From assembly GCA_965153455.1 (NCBI GenBank), contig OZ234494.1, forward strand, positions 3,038,001-3,102,000: a stretch of 64,000 bases of DNA. Direction: 5' to 3'. Below, one piece after another: positions 1-12,180 of the stretch. Numbering within the stretch: the first letter of the stretch is position 1; each line of letters begins with the position of its first letter. A program made the translations under genes and the position numbers. Under the pieces are notes generated by a model that worked only from the letters and a program-made list of their open reading frames with translations, made no database searches and was not told the DNA's origin. The DNA comes from Sphagnum compactum (lineage: Eukaryota > Bryophyta > Sphagnopsida > Sphagnales).

Positions 1-1645
1 TTTTAAAATTTTCTCATTTTGAAGAAAAAAACACGATTCTAGTTCCGGTTCCACTTTGGAGAATCCGTCTCCATTCTTCGGATCCGGTTCTTTTGCAGTC
101 GGAACTGGAACGGACCGTTGTGGCAAAGCGGGCGGAGAGCGTCCTCCGCACGAGAGAGGAGAAGCACTGAAGAGGGCGACGCCGAAGAGATCTCCTTCCC
201 GGCAAAGGACACGCCCAGGATGACGGCGGTTGCAGGTCCTTGTGGAACTCAGCAGCAAGGACGGGATCACAGATCTCTCTCTCGCTGGTTGGCAAGCAGA
301 GAGAAAGGGAGGGAAGAACGGGGGTGAAAGAACGGCAGGTTTTGTGAAACAAAATCTGAAGCTTTTTGGTTAGGTTTCCAACCAACCTTTTGAAAGCTCC
401 TTTGGCTGACTGGCTTGTAAAGCAAAGGGTAAATTTTTGTTGGGGTTTTGTCGCTTACCCGCAACGAACGGAGAGCAACATGCAGGGAAGAAGAAGGAGA
501 AGAAGAAGAAGAAGAAGAAAATGCTAGGGATTGTTGAGACGATGATGTTGTGATGCGAGGAAACTTTTTTTAGTTGGTAGTAGCTGTTGGGAATGATCAA
601 GAGTCGTGCTGCTGGATTTGATCTGGTGGCAAATCAAATTCATGAGGCCATGGAATCGAAGCAGGTTTTGCCGGGGCGGGCAGGGGACGCGGGAGTCGAT
701 GACATTCAACTTTTCTGTAAGACACATTTCTGAGGGTTTCTTTCTTCACAAATTGGGGAGGAAAAAAAGAAAATAAAATGCAAGAGATGTGCGTCTAGGG
801 TTTGATGTTGTTTTTTAAGACACATTTGTTCTTGTGCTCTAGACTTTCTTCTTCTTCTTCTTCTTCTTCTTCGGATGTGAGATCTGTATGTATGTATGTG
901 TATCTGATGTATGCACACGTGTGCGTTCCGGAGGTTTTGAAATGAAAATCTTGAATAGAATTTTTTGGTGTGTGTGCTTTGATAACGAGGTGTCAGTGTG
1001 TTCCTGTTGTTGGCAGCAGTGGAGAGATACCTATGACATCATTGATATCAAGGCCAACTGAAATCTGATTCTTGTTTTGTGGAAGAGGAAGCAATTGAGC
1101 ACCTCACCAGAGGAATTGAAAGGGAGGTTCTGATGAGATAGTCAAGGACAATCACGCGATAGCAATTGAGTGTTTCTAAAGTACTTGTGGTGCCATATTG
1201 GAGTCACTTTTGAGAACTGTGACGATGTGTAATTTGGCTGCTATTCCATCCCTGGCCACAACACACATGTGACAGTCACTGGCATGATTGCTCTGCAGAG
1301 GACCTTAGTGTTGGGAGAGATAGAAGGGCTAGGGACAGAAAATGGTGTAGGTGGATTCTAGGGCATGTGAGATCCTCCATAGTATTCTTCTTCCTGATTG
1401 GTAGGTCTCAGGCATCCAGACTATGGATTGATGCAGCAGCAGGCTTGCTAAGAGATGTCTGAGAGAGAAGTGGAATGAAGGGTTTCTTTGCAGCGGCAGA
1501 ACTGGCCACATATCTGTAGCTTCAGACAAGACGGTTGCCAAGTGCGCAAGACAATCAATAAGCACGGAAGCTTTGCAGAGTCCAGACATCGTTTGTCTGA
1601 GTTCAATCAAACTCTAAATAGCTTTCTTGCTTGCTTTCATAGCGG
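1..1645 (+). other. Leader and upstream region of the F-box-like gene
   Basis: No convincing protein gene is seen here. The first 350 bases are richer in G+C than most of the window and purine-rich, like the promoter or first untranslated exon of a plant gene. A (GAA)n run lies near 490-520 and a (CTT)n run near 848-872. Short open frames occur on both strands, but their products are low-complexity and unlike any family I know. The region may be a spliced 5' leader of the gene starting at 1646; the splice pattern cannot be fixed without RNA data. Confidence 0.35.
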
Positions 1646-2392
1646 ATGATGGACCATCTTCCTCAGCATTGTGTTGAGATTATTGTGGAAAAGGTTGCAC
1701 AGTCAGAGGATGTGATTGATGCAGCCGTCTCTCTTGCCCGCCTTTCATGTGCATCCAAGAGCCTTCATGATGCAGCTATGGATGCGGGAGGTTGGAGGGC
1801 ATCTGTTCAGCTGCACTTTGGGGTTAACTTCTCCACGAGTAAAAGGGCAGCTGTCATGTTCAAACAATGGTACAGCTTTGCCAGAGAAGAGCTTGCTATC
1901 ATTGAGTCAAAGAATCAGGAGCTGAATGACCAGAATCTGACAGCCCTTGATGAACTCAGAAGAGAAAAACTGCTTTCAATTCACCTTCGGGTGAAAAATG
2001 ATGAGTTCACAGTGGCAGAGGCAAACAGGAGGTTTGGCTTGATGGATGCAGATCTGAAATTTCTCAACCAATTGAGGAAAGAGGAGCTGAATGTCTTTGA
2101 TCGTCTACGAGAAGAACAGCTTACTTTGGCTGAGGTAGAACAGATTTATCATCTCTGTGAAGCTGACCTTAAGCACAAGCACCGGGAAGCATGGTTGGAT
2201 ACTCGGTACAGACCACCAGCTTTAATTCGTCTCTTCCGCTTATTAGATGTTCTGCAAACAGTGCAGCGCAAGCATGGATCTATGGTTGCCTTCCAAGCTC
2301 ACAGGCTGAAAAACTGGAACAGAAAGCTGAAATATTGGCATCGAGATATGCACGAACAGAAGGAGGTTCAATCAAGGCTGTTGCAAAACTAG
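1646..2392 (+). CDS. F-box-like protein with two XPA-like repeats
   Basis: Uninterrupted frame of 248 aa with two adjacent ATG codons (1646 and 1649); an AATAAA signal follows the stop by about 55 bases. Residues 4-50 look like a divergent F-box: LPQHCVEIIVEKVA, then LARLSCASKSLHDAA and a GGWR turn. An F-box would bind SKP1 in an SCF ubiquitin ligase. Residues about 85-180 are charged and helical and hold two related motifs, FTVAEANRRFGLMDADLKFL and LTLAEVEQIYHLCEADLKHK, fitting the pattern EAxxxYxLxxxDL. That pattern, with the following V-x-RK-x-GS-x3-A segment near residue 208, resembles the C-terminal DNA-binding part of the repair protein XPA/Rad14. The F-box and XPA assignments are my inference from motif shape. 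The gene looks intact and uses codons more evenly than the AT-rich flanks. It could instead be a lineage-specific coiled-coil protein. Confidence 0.7.
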   Translation: MMDHLPQHCVEIIVEKVAQSEDVIDAAVSLARLSCASKSLHDAAMDAGGWRASVQLHFGVNFSTSKRAAVMFKQWYSFAREELAIIESKNQELNDQNLTALDELRREKLLSIHLRVKNDEFTVAEANRRFGLMDADLKFLNQLRKEELNVFDRLREEQLTLAEVEQIYHLCEADLKHKHREAWLDTRYRPPALIRLFRLLDVLQTVQRKHGSMVAFQAHRLKNWNRKLKYWHRDMHEQKEVQSRLLQN

Positions 2393-2445
2393 AATTTTGC
2401 TTCTGGAAGTTGGTCTCTTCTTTCTTCTCCACTCCATCTTCCCGC

Positions 2446-2451
2446 AATAAA
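2446..2451 (+). promoter_or_regulatory. Polyadenylation signal AATAAA
   Basis: A canonical AATAAA lies 54 bases past the stop codon of the F-box-like gene. Its position and strand suit a near-upstream element for cleavage of that transcript. Confidence 0.5.
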
Positions 2452-2469
2452 GCACTGACCTGATGCAAC

Positions 2470-5400
2470 AATTTATTAGGTCAGTTTCTTTATCCTTCTC
2501 CTGTCTACCTCACTGAAGCGCTGAACAAATATATTACATGAGGTTAAGTTTCTTCCTTGCTCCGATGATGAATGCAAGTGCCCAGGGCTCTGTACGATAT
2601 GAGTTCATATCGTGTTGCTTTCTTCCTTGAGATCCAAGGGAGAGTCAACTGGGTGGGAATGTGAAACCCATCTGAAATTGTTTTTTCTATTGAGATCAAT
2701 TGAAATCTGTTCTGGCTTTCTTTGCCTAATCAGTTGTTCCTACTGGAAGTAGTGTTGACATGCTTATAACATGCTTGTCAGTGGTATGTGCGTTCTTTTT
2801 CATGCTTGTGGAATTCTCTGCAACTACATTGAGAGTCTTTCTGTGCTTGTACTGTTCTAGAATAGTGATTTGCAGAATAGGATTGTGATCAGTGGGTCAT
2901 CTAGTTTCAGGATTTAATTCAAATTAGTTTGGGTTGCCCAGTGGCATAAATCCAGGGTGACTCAATAAAAGCCAGAATTTAAGGATTTTTTTTCTTTCTG
3001 AAATTGCCATATGTAGACGAGAGGTTTCATGTGAAAAAAATGCTCCAAAGTCTCCAAATTTTGAGGAAATGTTTTTTTCTGAAATCACCATATTTAGAGA
3101 CAATAGGTTCCAGCACAGCAAAATATAGCAGGATTCTTTCAAATTTGGCTAATTCCTCTTTTTGGATGATTGCCCGTGTGCCTACATCACAAAATTGAAA
3201 AAAAGAAAACCCTAATTAGAACACAAGGTTAGTAAGAGGGATTCAGCTTCAGTCCCTTGTAATTCTTCTTTCTTGCAACAATGGGCGGACTACCAAATGA
3301 TACACCATAGTAACTAGTCAAGCAAGAACCATTGCCACAAATCAAGTCACACCAAGCTTTGAAATTTTTTGAGAATGAAAATAAAATTATCGAAGAATTG
3401 ATGGAGGGAACATCAAGTTTTTGTATAACTCCTGTGCACGCAGCTTGTGTAGTTGTTGATTTCAACAATAAGTGTGGCCTGTGCTGTTGGCCCAAGTGTT
3501 ACCACGTCCTCAACTGGTTTTTCCTTCCAAAACCTGGTTTTTTGGAAAATTTATTTGAATTTTCAGTGGCAGAAATCATCTAAAAATCAATTAATCTCCC
3601 ACATTCTGAATCCAAATCTTACCAAATAAATTCCATTAAATCCTGATCAGCAAGATCTTTCCAACAACACAAAGGCACATTCCAATTCCTCCAAAGTTTT
3701 CAGCGACGATTTAATTAACTTTTCAGTGAAGAAATCATTCAATATTCAAGAACTTTTGCACCACAAGTCCAAACGGCATGGAACCAAGCCCATGCACCCC
3801 TCCTTGTTGAGAGCTTTCCAAAGACACCAAGAACACAATCTGAAGCATCCCAGTTTGGTGGATCTCATAACTTACAAAACAAAACAAAACAAACTACCTT
3901 CCTTCATAGATAGATATGCAGGAGTAGCAACAAAAACCATGACCAGCCATTAGAACAATCACAATTGTATTGGGTCAGCTTTGATCCATTCTGTGTTTTT
4001 GTGCGCACAAAAATATACACATGTTTGGTACATTCTATGTTTCCTGCAGCAAAGAAATTGACATGACCACAAACTTGCAATTCCATGTTGAAATGTTCAA
4101 CTTGGACGAAGTCAAGTACCAAAATGTAGTTACTTGTACAACTAAATGTTCTTCTTTCCATGGCATAAAACACACAAGAAGTTTTCATAACTTGAAATGT
4201 TACAAGTTTTTTCAATATCAAGTAACAATGTGCTCCTCCCCCCCCCTTGGAACAATTTTTTCTTCAGCAAGCTGTTCACCCGCTTTTTACTTCTGCACAC
4301 ATTTCATTTTGAAAGCTTTTCTCATACCATCATCCCAAGTTTGGTTCAATGTGTTTACAAAGGAGTCCAAAGTCCAGATGTTTGGATCTAGTGTAACCAG
4401 GCACCCAAGCCAAAGAGTCATCATACATGTAGAAAATCAAATGGCTGGTCTTTTCTTGCCAATTACACTTTGGGCTTCCCATTGCTTCACACTACCAGTG
4501 ATGATCAATTGACATACGGTCAAAATATTAATACATTTAAAATTTATTTAAACCAATTATTTGAAAAAAGTTAATTATTAAACATTGATAATCCATAATC
4601 ATATAGATTGTCTCTGAAATCATTTTTGTCTTTTGTTGCCAATTACACTTGGGCTTCACATTGCTTCGCACTACCAGCAACAATCAACTAACATAAGGTC
4701 AAAATATTAATGTATTTAAATTTTACTTAAATAAATTATTTGAAAAAAAAAAAGTTATTAAAACATTGGCAATCCATAATCATATAGATCGTCCATGACA
4801 TGGGTTTTGGTCTTTACTTGCGAATTACATTATTGTTATGAACCATGTAGCGTGGTAGTCAATAAAAATTGTAGCACTTTCTAGAGGTTTTATCTTACCC
4901 GCCTCTTTTAAAATTCTCCTATTGACCCATATGGGCAAAAGCATGCAGCTGAATTTGGGAGTTTTTGTTGTCAAACCCAAACTTATGCCAATCCAACTCC
5001 TATACATATGACTTCTTAGATAGGGCTAAATAATGAAAATTTTCATTCTCATGAAAAATATCTAAAGGAAATTGCAGATTAAATTGTCATGAATTCAACC
5101 CAAATTTGATTAAATGTTAATATTTAATTTAAATGATCGACAATATCATGTGTGAAATGAATTGCAAGTCCTTGGTGCCAAATGCTTTGTCATATTTCTA
5201 AAGCAATGGTGATGACAAGATTCTTAAATGCCATTCTAGGGATCAAATGGTTTTTTTGTGATTCGAATAGTGTCATGGTTATGTGACAATGGTGAAAACC
5301 AATGTCAAATATGTTCAAAAAAAAAAGGGATCAAAATAATCTAGTTAAGACAACATGAAAATAACAAACCCTTTGAAAAATTTGCTCAAATGTCACGAAA

Positions 5401-6430
5401 ATCCTCTTCTATAACAAGATTTATAAATTTTAGAAGGATCAGTGAAGGACCCTTAAGGGCATTGATCTGCACCATAAAAGAAGAAAATTACATGCAATTT
5501 GAAATTCCTTCTCATCTCATGAAGCCAATTGAAGCTCCTCATCATCACATGAAGGAATCAACATTCAGAATGGACCACAGTCTGCGAGAGCACAGACTAC
5601 AAATCATGCACCCACCCTTAATTCAATCCAGCTTTCAAACTTGACAAGGTAGATATTCATTCCTCATTTAGAGGAGTCTTTCTAGTCTTCCCAGTCTTTG
5701 CAGCAATCCTTCCAATGTTAAATTGGTGTTTATTCTTCAGCCTTCTTTTTACTTGCTACTATTTATTTGTGTTTACGATTGGATTCAAAATCCTTTGCTC
5801 ATCAGCTTTTGGAGCCTTTTGCCTGGAATTTGGACCTTCTTCTACAAGGTGGCAAGCTTGTATTGAATACAAAATAAGCTCTTCAGTGTGAATCCTTATT
5901 TTATCCAGTGAGCAAGCAGGGCTGCTTCTTTGTTGCAAGTAATGGATGCAGTGAGCTGCCAAATAAAAGACACAGGACACAGAACACTCCATATCCCTGA
6001 TCTGAGGATTAACCATGTGCTACTGACTGTCAACCGAAGTTGACAGACAGCTTACAAAAAAAACCCAACAAGCAAACACATACAACAAGGACTCTGAAAC
6101 AATAAAAATGAAACTATGGGTGGAAGACAAGATGTCTTCTGCAAACTGCTGCAGATGTAAAATGTCATAAAAGTACACAGTTTCTTCCAAGTGCAAGAAG
6201 TGCTTCTTGCAATTGAAAGGATGGGGTGGTGGTGGGTTTGTACAAGAAAGTAAGTGCTCATGCATGATCTGCTCTCACATGCCTCCTCTTCTTCTGATGA
6301 TTGTTTCCAAAAATCCTCTCTCCTCTCATGGTGCTGAATTCCTTGGTCTTGTGCTTGACTTCCCATTCATGCTTGGAAGGCTTCCATCTTGACAAGATTT
6401 CTAGTGATGGGTGTGCCAACCTTCTTCAAT
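2470..6430. other. Intergenic stretch, no gene recognised
   Basis: AT-rich sequence with scattered short open frames on both strands, including 163 codons at 4021-4512 (+) and 105 codons at 3904-4221 (-). Neither shows a domain or known motif, and their compositions follow the local base bias. Part of 5650-6430 is probably the 3' end of the CFL1-like transcript running leftwards. A 180-bp tandem duplication lies at 4458-4820. Confidence 0.4.
4458..4820. repeat. Two-copy tandem duplication, about 180-bp unit
   Basis: The stretch beginning GCCAATTACACTT at 4458 recurs at 4638, and its first bases recur again at 4820. Both full copies share the CTTCACATTGCTTC-type segment, GGTCAAAATATTAAT and AATCCATAATCATATAGAT, with small indels in A-runs. 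The variant CTGCTTCACACTACCATTG near 14590 suggests a dispersed family. Confidence 0.75.
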
Positions 6431-6432
6431 CT

Positions 6433-6478
6433 GCTTAGAGGCATTGTCATTGGCTTTTTCCTGACAATGGCCCTAAGC
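6433..6478. repeat. Stem-loop, distal copy
   Basis: Inverted repeat GCTTAGAGGCATTGTCA / TGACAATGGCCCTAAGC around the loop TTGGCTTTTTCC. The 17-base arms pair except at two positions. It lies about 245 bases past the CFL1-like stop in the gene's direction and is a near-copy of the stem-loop at 6637-6682. Confidence 0.7.
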
Positions 6479-6636
6479 AAAATGTGAGAGCATGGGGCAG
6501 GGATTGTGGCGGTGGTGCAAACCAGGCAGCCAGGAGTGTTGGGCTTGTTTAGGGCATCCGTCTTGTTTTCAGAGCCTTCTCCTGCTGCTGCTGCTGTTGT
6601 TCCTCTTTGTCTTCTTCCTCTTCACACCACAGCTCT

Positions 6637-6682
6637 GCTTAGAGTCATTGTCATTGGCTTTTTCCTGACAATGACACTAAGC
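6637..6682. repeat. Stem-loop, proximal copy
   Basis: Inverted repeat GCTTAGAGTCATTGTCA / TGACAATGACACTAAGC around the same 12-base loop as the copy 204 bases away, with one mismatch in the 17-base stem. It starts about 40 bases past the stop of the CFL1-like gene, so it would fold in that mRNA's 3' untranslated region. Confidence 0.7.
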
Positions 6683-6722
6683 AAGGCCTATGTCACATTC
6701 TCCCATGAACCCCACTTCGCAG

Positions 6723-7836
6723 CTATCCATCTTTGTCATCACCATCATCTGCTGCTGCGTGCAGCAAGCTCTCTCCACAGCTAGGGCACAAAGGGGAAGA
6801 GAGTGATAGCATGACAAACATGGAACAATGGCGACAACCCAGTGCCACCATCCCTGTTGTCTCTCTGCTGCCGCTGCCGCCACTGCTCTCATCAGATTCT
6901 CTCTTCTTTTCCTCTTTGCAGTTTGCTGCAGGTTTCACCACCACCACCTGCCCATTGGCAAGTAGAGAAGAAGAGCTTGCTTCCGAGCATGCACTATCCG
7001 TCGTTTCGGAAGAAGCAGCAGTAGTTAGGGCCGCTGCAGCCGCACTGGTATCCCAGTCTGATGATGATGCGGCAGACGACGACGTCTCAGGCTCCTCCTC
7101 GGGCAGACAATCAGCCTTTGGGTCGAAGCGAAACTGCGCTCTCCGCACGAGAGCTCGCACAGATTCGTCCGCTTGCCGAACAAGCTCTCGGGGATCGCGC
7201 TTTGCTCGTTTGCCCGTACCCGCGTGCAGATAGTAAAGCTCATGCGTCTGCCACAAACAAACAAACAAACAAAAGGTTCATAGAGAGCAGCAGTTGCGGC
7301 AGCACATGAATGGATCGTCTTCTTTAGGAACAACAGCAGTAATTACTGGTGGGTAAGCGAGCGTCCCTTACCCTGAGATCCAAGAACTGCTCCCACTCGT
7401 CCGGAAGAGGCGATTGCGCATGAAGCTCCACGTCAAGCTCCACATCGTTTCCGGCAGCAACAGCACCCGCTTCATATGGATCCTGGAGTAGTCCATCTTG
7501 GTCATGATGATCCGCTGCTGCGCAGCAGCAGTGTTTCCGTTTGGTGCAACCAGCAGCAGCAGCAGTACTACCGCCGTCGTCGTCGTCGTGAGGGCTCAGC
7601 ATCTCCAACTGCTGCTGCATTAGTTGCAACAGCGCTAGCGGCCAGGCCTGCTGCTGCTGCCGCGGCTTGACGCTCGCTGGAGGCAGGGTTTGTCCCGGCG
7701 TATCTGGAGACAGTGGAGGAGGAGGAAGAGGGGAACATGATACAGTAGTAGTTTTGGTAAGAGGAGCTGGAGCAGCAGCAGCTGCAGCAACGACCGTTGT
7801 GGTACTAGAGGGAGGTGGTGGCAGTGTAAGCGCCAT
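6723..7836 (-). CDS. WW-domain protein, CURLY FLAG LEAF1 (CFL1)-like
   Basis: Two exons: 7372-7836 (155 aa) and 6723-7247 (174 aa plus stop), joined across a 124-bp GT-AG intron with the donor at AGG|GTAAGG. The join restores a WW-type motif: LPDEWEQFLDLR from exon 1, then THELYYLHAGTGKRAKRDPR from exon 2. The split inside the WW motif and a C-terminal cysteine cluster (GCRHCSMFVM, then LCPSCGESLL) are the layout of plant CFL1 proteins. In that family CFL1 represses cuticle development together with class IV HD-ZIP factors. The second WW tryptophan is replaced, as is common in the family. The rest is low-complexity Pro, Ala, Gln, Asp and Ser runs. I chose ATG 7836; an in-frame ATG at 7944 would add 36 residues. 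Two stem-loops follow the stop. Confidence 0.82.
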
Positions 7837-9130
7837 AGAAGAAGTTGGTGGGTGGGTTCGGATCTCGAGTGTAGAACAAATGCGAGGCGCTACTCTCCCT
7901 GACCTCCCCATTAGGTACTTCTCTCCACCACAACAACGTCTCAAAAGAACTCCCCTCGAGAATCTATCTTCTTCTTCACCCCAGAATGAACACCTGCTGT
8001 GCTGCTGTTATTGTTTCCAGGTAAACCTCCTGAGACCTCAGGGATCCTTCTAACAACACCTCCTCCTTTTGCTAATCTCCTTCATTCTGGACACAACTGC
8101 CACTCCTCAATTCCCTGAAAAACAAACAACCCACAAGCTCCCAACTCCTCCAACTCTCTTGAGAGAGAGAGGGACGCATACACACACACAGCGCAACAAC
8201 AAACACAACTGTGACGACACCCACAAAAACTAACTTAAAAACCGACGGTTGCAACAAACAAACAAATAAAACACAAATGAGAACGAGAGTGGCAACAACA
8301 ACAACAACGGCCAGAACGAGACCTGAATCCCGAACCACGGAGCTTCTTCTCCAAGCACAACACACTTCACTTCAGTGCAGCAATGCACTATTGCCGGGAA
8401 ACAAAAAAAACACACACACACATCCAATGGTAGGGGGGCGGGGAAGGCACACACAAACACATACACACACACACACAAAACTTCCGCAACTCCTGCAACA
8501 ACCAAACAAGAGAGAGCCCCCCACCAAAAACAAAAACAATGATCTAAACAAAGAAAAGCTTGCAGACAAATGTAGCACTTTAAAATCCAAACAAACAGAC
8601 AAAAGACAAAAAAAAACTGAAATGCGAAGAAGACGAAGAAGAATCGAACTAACCCCCCCAAGTTCCAACAACAACAGGCTCCAACAACAAGAGGCAAGCA
8701 CAACGAGATAGAGAGAGAGAGAGAAGACCACTTGGACAAAAACCAAACCCAACCAGACTAGACCAAACTAGACCAGACCAGATAAGCAACAAATGCAGAA
8801 AGTGGGATTTTTCTTTAGGAGAGAAAGATGGAAAGAAATGGGAACACCCAAAAATTGGAAAGAAAGAAACAAAATTGGGAAGAAAGAAAGGAAATTGGAA
8901 GAAAGAAAGGGAGTAAGAGAGAGTAAGTAGGTAGCTAATAAGAGAGTAGGGTAGTGGGTTGGGAAATTTAATAGGAATTTGGGGGTGGAATAAATGACAT
9001 ATATATATTTTCAGTTTATACTTTCTACTTTCTACTTCCAACAACCAACCCAACTACAACAACCAACAACCCAACCCAACCCAACCCAACCCAACCAACA
9101 AAACCAACCAAACCATCTAACCATCTAATC
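7837..9130 (-). promoter_or_regulatory. Probable leader and promoter of the CFL1-like gene
   Basis: Simple-sequence DNA that, read on the gene's strand, is GT- and CT-rich: (AC)n near 8450-8480, GA runs near 8707-8724, and CCCAA repeats near 9068-9100 on the + strand. Several open frames cross it, but their products are runs of Phe, Leu and Cys set by the repeats. No TATA box is clear. The lack of coding signal and the position suit a long 5' untranslated region and promoter. Confidence 0.4.
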
Positions 9131-9198
9131 AACATGAACAAGTTCTTCTAATGAGCTTACTAGGTAGGTAGGTAGGTACTTTGTAAGGACCTAAGTTT

Positions 9199-9346
9199 AC
9201 TAGGTAGGTAGGTAGCTACTTTGTAAGGACCTAAGTTTGTAAGTGATGTTGGTTCTAAGTTCTTCTAATGAGCTTATTTAAAAACTAACATCACTTACAA
9301 ACTTAGGTTCTTACAAAGTACCTACCTACCTACCTACCTACCTAGT
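9199..9346. repeat. Long hairpin (inverted repeat), 55-64 base arms
   Basis: The left arm 9199-9254 (GGTAGG repeats, ACTTTGTAAGGACCTAAG, TTTGTAAGTGATGTTGGTT) is matched in reverse complement by 9283-9346 with a few mismatches and two extra CCTA units. The loop is 28 bases. Part of the left arm is also directly duplicated just upstream (from about 9158). It may be a foldback element. Confidence 0.75.
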
Positions 9347-9995
9347 AGGTCTCTATAAGCCCCCCCCAACCTTCCCCCCTTAACCCCCCTCCCCCCACCT
9401 ACTACTACTACTACTACTACTACTACCCCAAGCAATATACATAGCTATTATACCCGCCCACTCATCTTGAATGGGCTCTCCTTTGCATCAAGCTCCTTTT
9501 GCATGAACATCATCATCATCACCTTCATTATTACTAGTAATGAAGTAAGGATGGGTGGCTTTATTTTTGGGGGAAGTAGAATTAAATAAAAGGAGGAGGG
9601 GGGGAGGGGGGTAAGAAGATGAGGGAAAGTACTAATAATAATAATAAAGGAGATGGTGTGATGATTTATTTTTTTTAAAGTAGTTTTACTTAGGAGTCTC
9701 CCTCACTCTCCCCTCCCCACCATTAAAAAAAAGGGGGAAAGAAACACATGCACTAAATGGGGAAGGAGAAATTAATAAGAGTGTGATGAGGAGGTAGGAT
9801 AGGACTACCTAATAGAGAATTGAGGTGCTTCTTTGTTGATGGGAAATAGTGTTTGTGTAAACCTTGGTTGGTAGGTGAGTTACAAAGCTCTAAATGCTAA
9901 AGGGACAAAAGTGTCATGGAGATACCATATGTGTTTGTTTGTTTCTTTGTTTGTGTGTGTGTGTGTGGTGTTTTAATGAAAACATAAATTTTATA

Positions 9996-10027
<32 letters not shown>

Positions 10028-12003
10028 AATTGTGTTGCCTTGCATATCATTTAAAAAATGGAATTGATTGATTTTTTATTTTTCTTTTGGGTTTTTTTAT
10101 AATAAGGCCACAATAGTTGGGGAATTAGGATGAGCGGATTAATTTGATTTGAGAGAGAATTCAATCGAATTTTCTCTCTTTTTTTCGGCCTTTTGGTGAA
10201 ACCCTAAACCTCTTTGGTGATCCCACCCACCACAAGGTAGGTTCTTCTTCTTCTTGGTCTTAAAAAAGTACTCGTAGTAGTAGTAGTAGTAGGGGGAAAG
10301 AGGTAGTTGGGGAATCCATAATGAGAGCACCTAACTCTTACCACCCATGCATGCATGCCCCACCCATCCCTTGTATGCAAAGAAAGAGATATAGGTAAAA
10401 GCAACAACAAAGTAAGAAGTACTTTGGTTTGAGAGGGGCATTGGACATGGCCTCCACAATCTTGTTTTATACTATATTATTAGTGATGATGAAACCCTAA
10501 ACTTCATTCAACAAAGCACTTAGCCAAGGGGGAAAAGAAGGAACAAAGAAAGAGAGAGAGAGAGATGACCTAAGTCCAAGCCAAAAGAACAAACCCCAAA
10601 GTAAGTCGCAATGAGACACATACATAGGAGGAACTCACTATAGCTCCAAGCAGTAAAACTAACTCACTACCATATGTGTATACGAAGGCATGGAAATCCC
10701 ACTCTTGAACAAACACATGTTTAGACTCTCAACTTATTATTACTCCATCACACTTATCTTCTTCCCCGAAGGCAAAAGAGGTGGGAGAAAATAAGGGTTT
10801 ACATTCTACATTGGATCCCAAGTTCCAACTACGTTGAAAAAAAATAATTTCAAAAGCCCTAATAGGTAACAATTTCTTCATTCATCGGCTATAGGTACCC
10901 ATGATATCCGTTCATAGGGCCTTTAATTTTTGTTGGCGTTAAAAAAAAAAGGCATGCACCCACTCACTCTTCTTAACTTCTCATTGGTCAATTAACAATA
11001 AATCATTAAGTCTTCTCATGTCCGGATTTTGCGCCATACCTCCAAATATTTTACTATGTTTTTTGTAGCTATCTATCTCCGTAACATTAAAAAATTGGAG
11101 TACTTATAGAAGTCGTATGTAGCAAGTATGATATGAGTACCAACTACCTTTCACCTTCATATCTTTCTTCTTCCCAATTTCTTAACTTACTCCAAGTCAC
11201 TTAGTTTGTGTGGCCGGCGAATGTCTCCCTAATCCCTAAACCCTTCCATATAAGGTGCGTCCTCTTATGTTGAGGTTAGGGTTTAAGAAGTACACTCAAC
11301 AACTATACTAGATCATTTAAAACTAGGAGGAAAGAATTGATCGAGCTGCACATGTGTTCATCACCACGGTTTGAAACTCTCACACTTCAAAAGAAAAAGC
11401 ATGACTTGAGTGTTTGTCCTTGTTGTGTGAGAGATTTAGGGTTTTCATCACTTCATAGAACCCTAATATGGGCAAAACCCTTGTCACATTTGTACACTTG
11501 TGAAGGGCTAGCTCCCATTGGCGTCTCTCCTAATTTTTGGGCCTCCGGCCTCCAAGCTACAAAACTTCCAAGTGGGGGGAGAGCCCCTTGGCGAGAAGGG
11601 CCTTCCCCCTATAATAATAAACCCTAAAGCCCTATAATAAACCCAAATTTTCTTTTGAGGAGGGGGGCTTTTGTGTGATTGTTTGGATTTTGGGTGTGTT
11701 CCCAATGTGTTCCCCAACATGTTCTCTCACTAGCACCTCACTTTGTTCCATATGCTTTGCCCAATGTTAGTCCCTCTTGGAACCCGGATAGATAAGTGTG
11801 AGAATATTTATATCCTTTTAATGTCTAGAGTGAATACTTGTTTAATTGGGGAGTCTCCAAATTTAGAGAACTTAATTTTTGTCATGAGCCAATCAAACAA
11901 GCCCATTGCACTCCCCAAAAAAAAAAAAAAAACAAGTTGTGGACTTGAAAGGCACCACCCCCAATTAATTAATGTGACTACATCACTCCACTACAAACAA
12001 AAC

Positions 12004-12180
12004 TTAAGTACCAAGTGAATTTCCTTACAAAGTAAAAGGATGTGATTGATTGAAAGAGGTGGATGAAGCAACCTTAGGTAGGTACCTAGTGAATTTCCTT
12101 GCAAAGGGTGGATGGATGGATGGATTGAAAGAGGAGGATGAATACAACTTAGGTAGGTACCTAGTGAATTCCATTACCCA
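12004..12180. repeat. Three-copy tandem repeat
   Basis: The phrase CCTAGTGAATTTCCTTGCAA with upstream TTAGGTAGGTA and downstream GATTGAAAGAGGTGGATGAA occurs three times with small changes. Spacing is about 70-85 bases and depends on the number of GGAT units. Confidence 0.65.

Noticed and set aside
4021-4512. 163-codon open frame on the + strand
   Set aside because: No domain, biased composition, and an overlapping open frame on the opposite strand; no splice or promoter context supports either.
8211-9053. Several long open frames upstream of the CFL1-like gene
   Set aside because: Products are runs set by AC, CT and GA repeats (Thr-Gln-His or Phe-Leu-Cys); they are repeat shadows.
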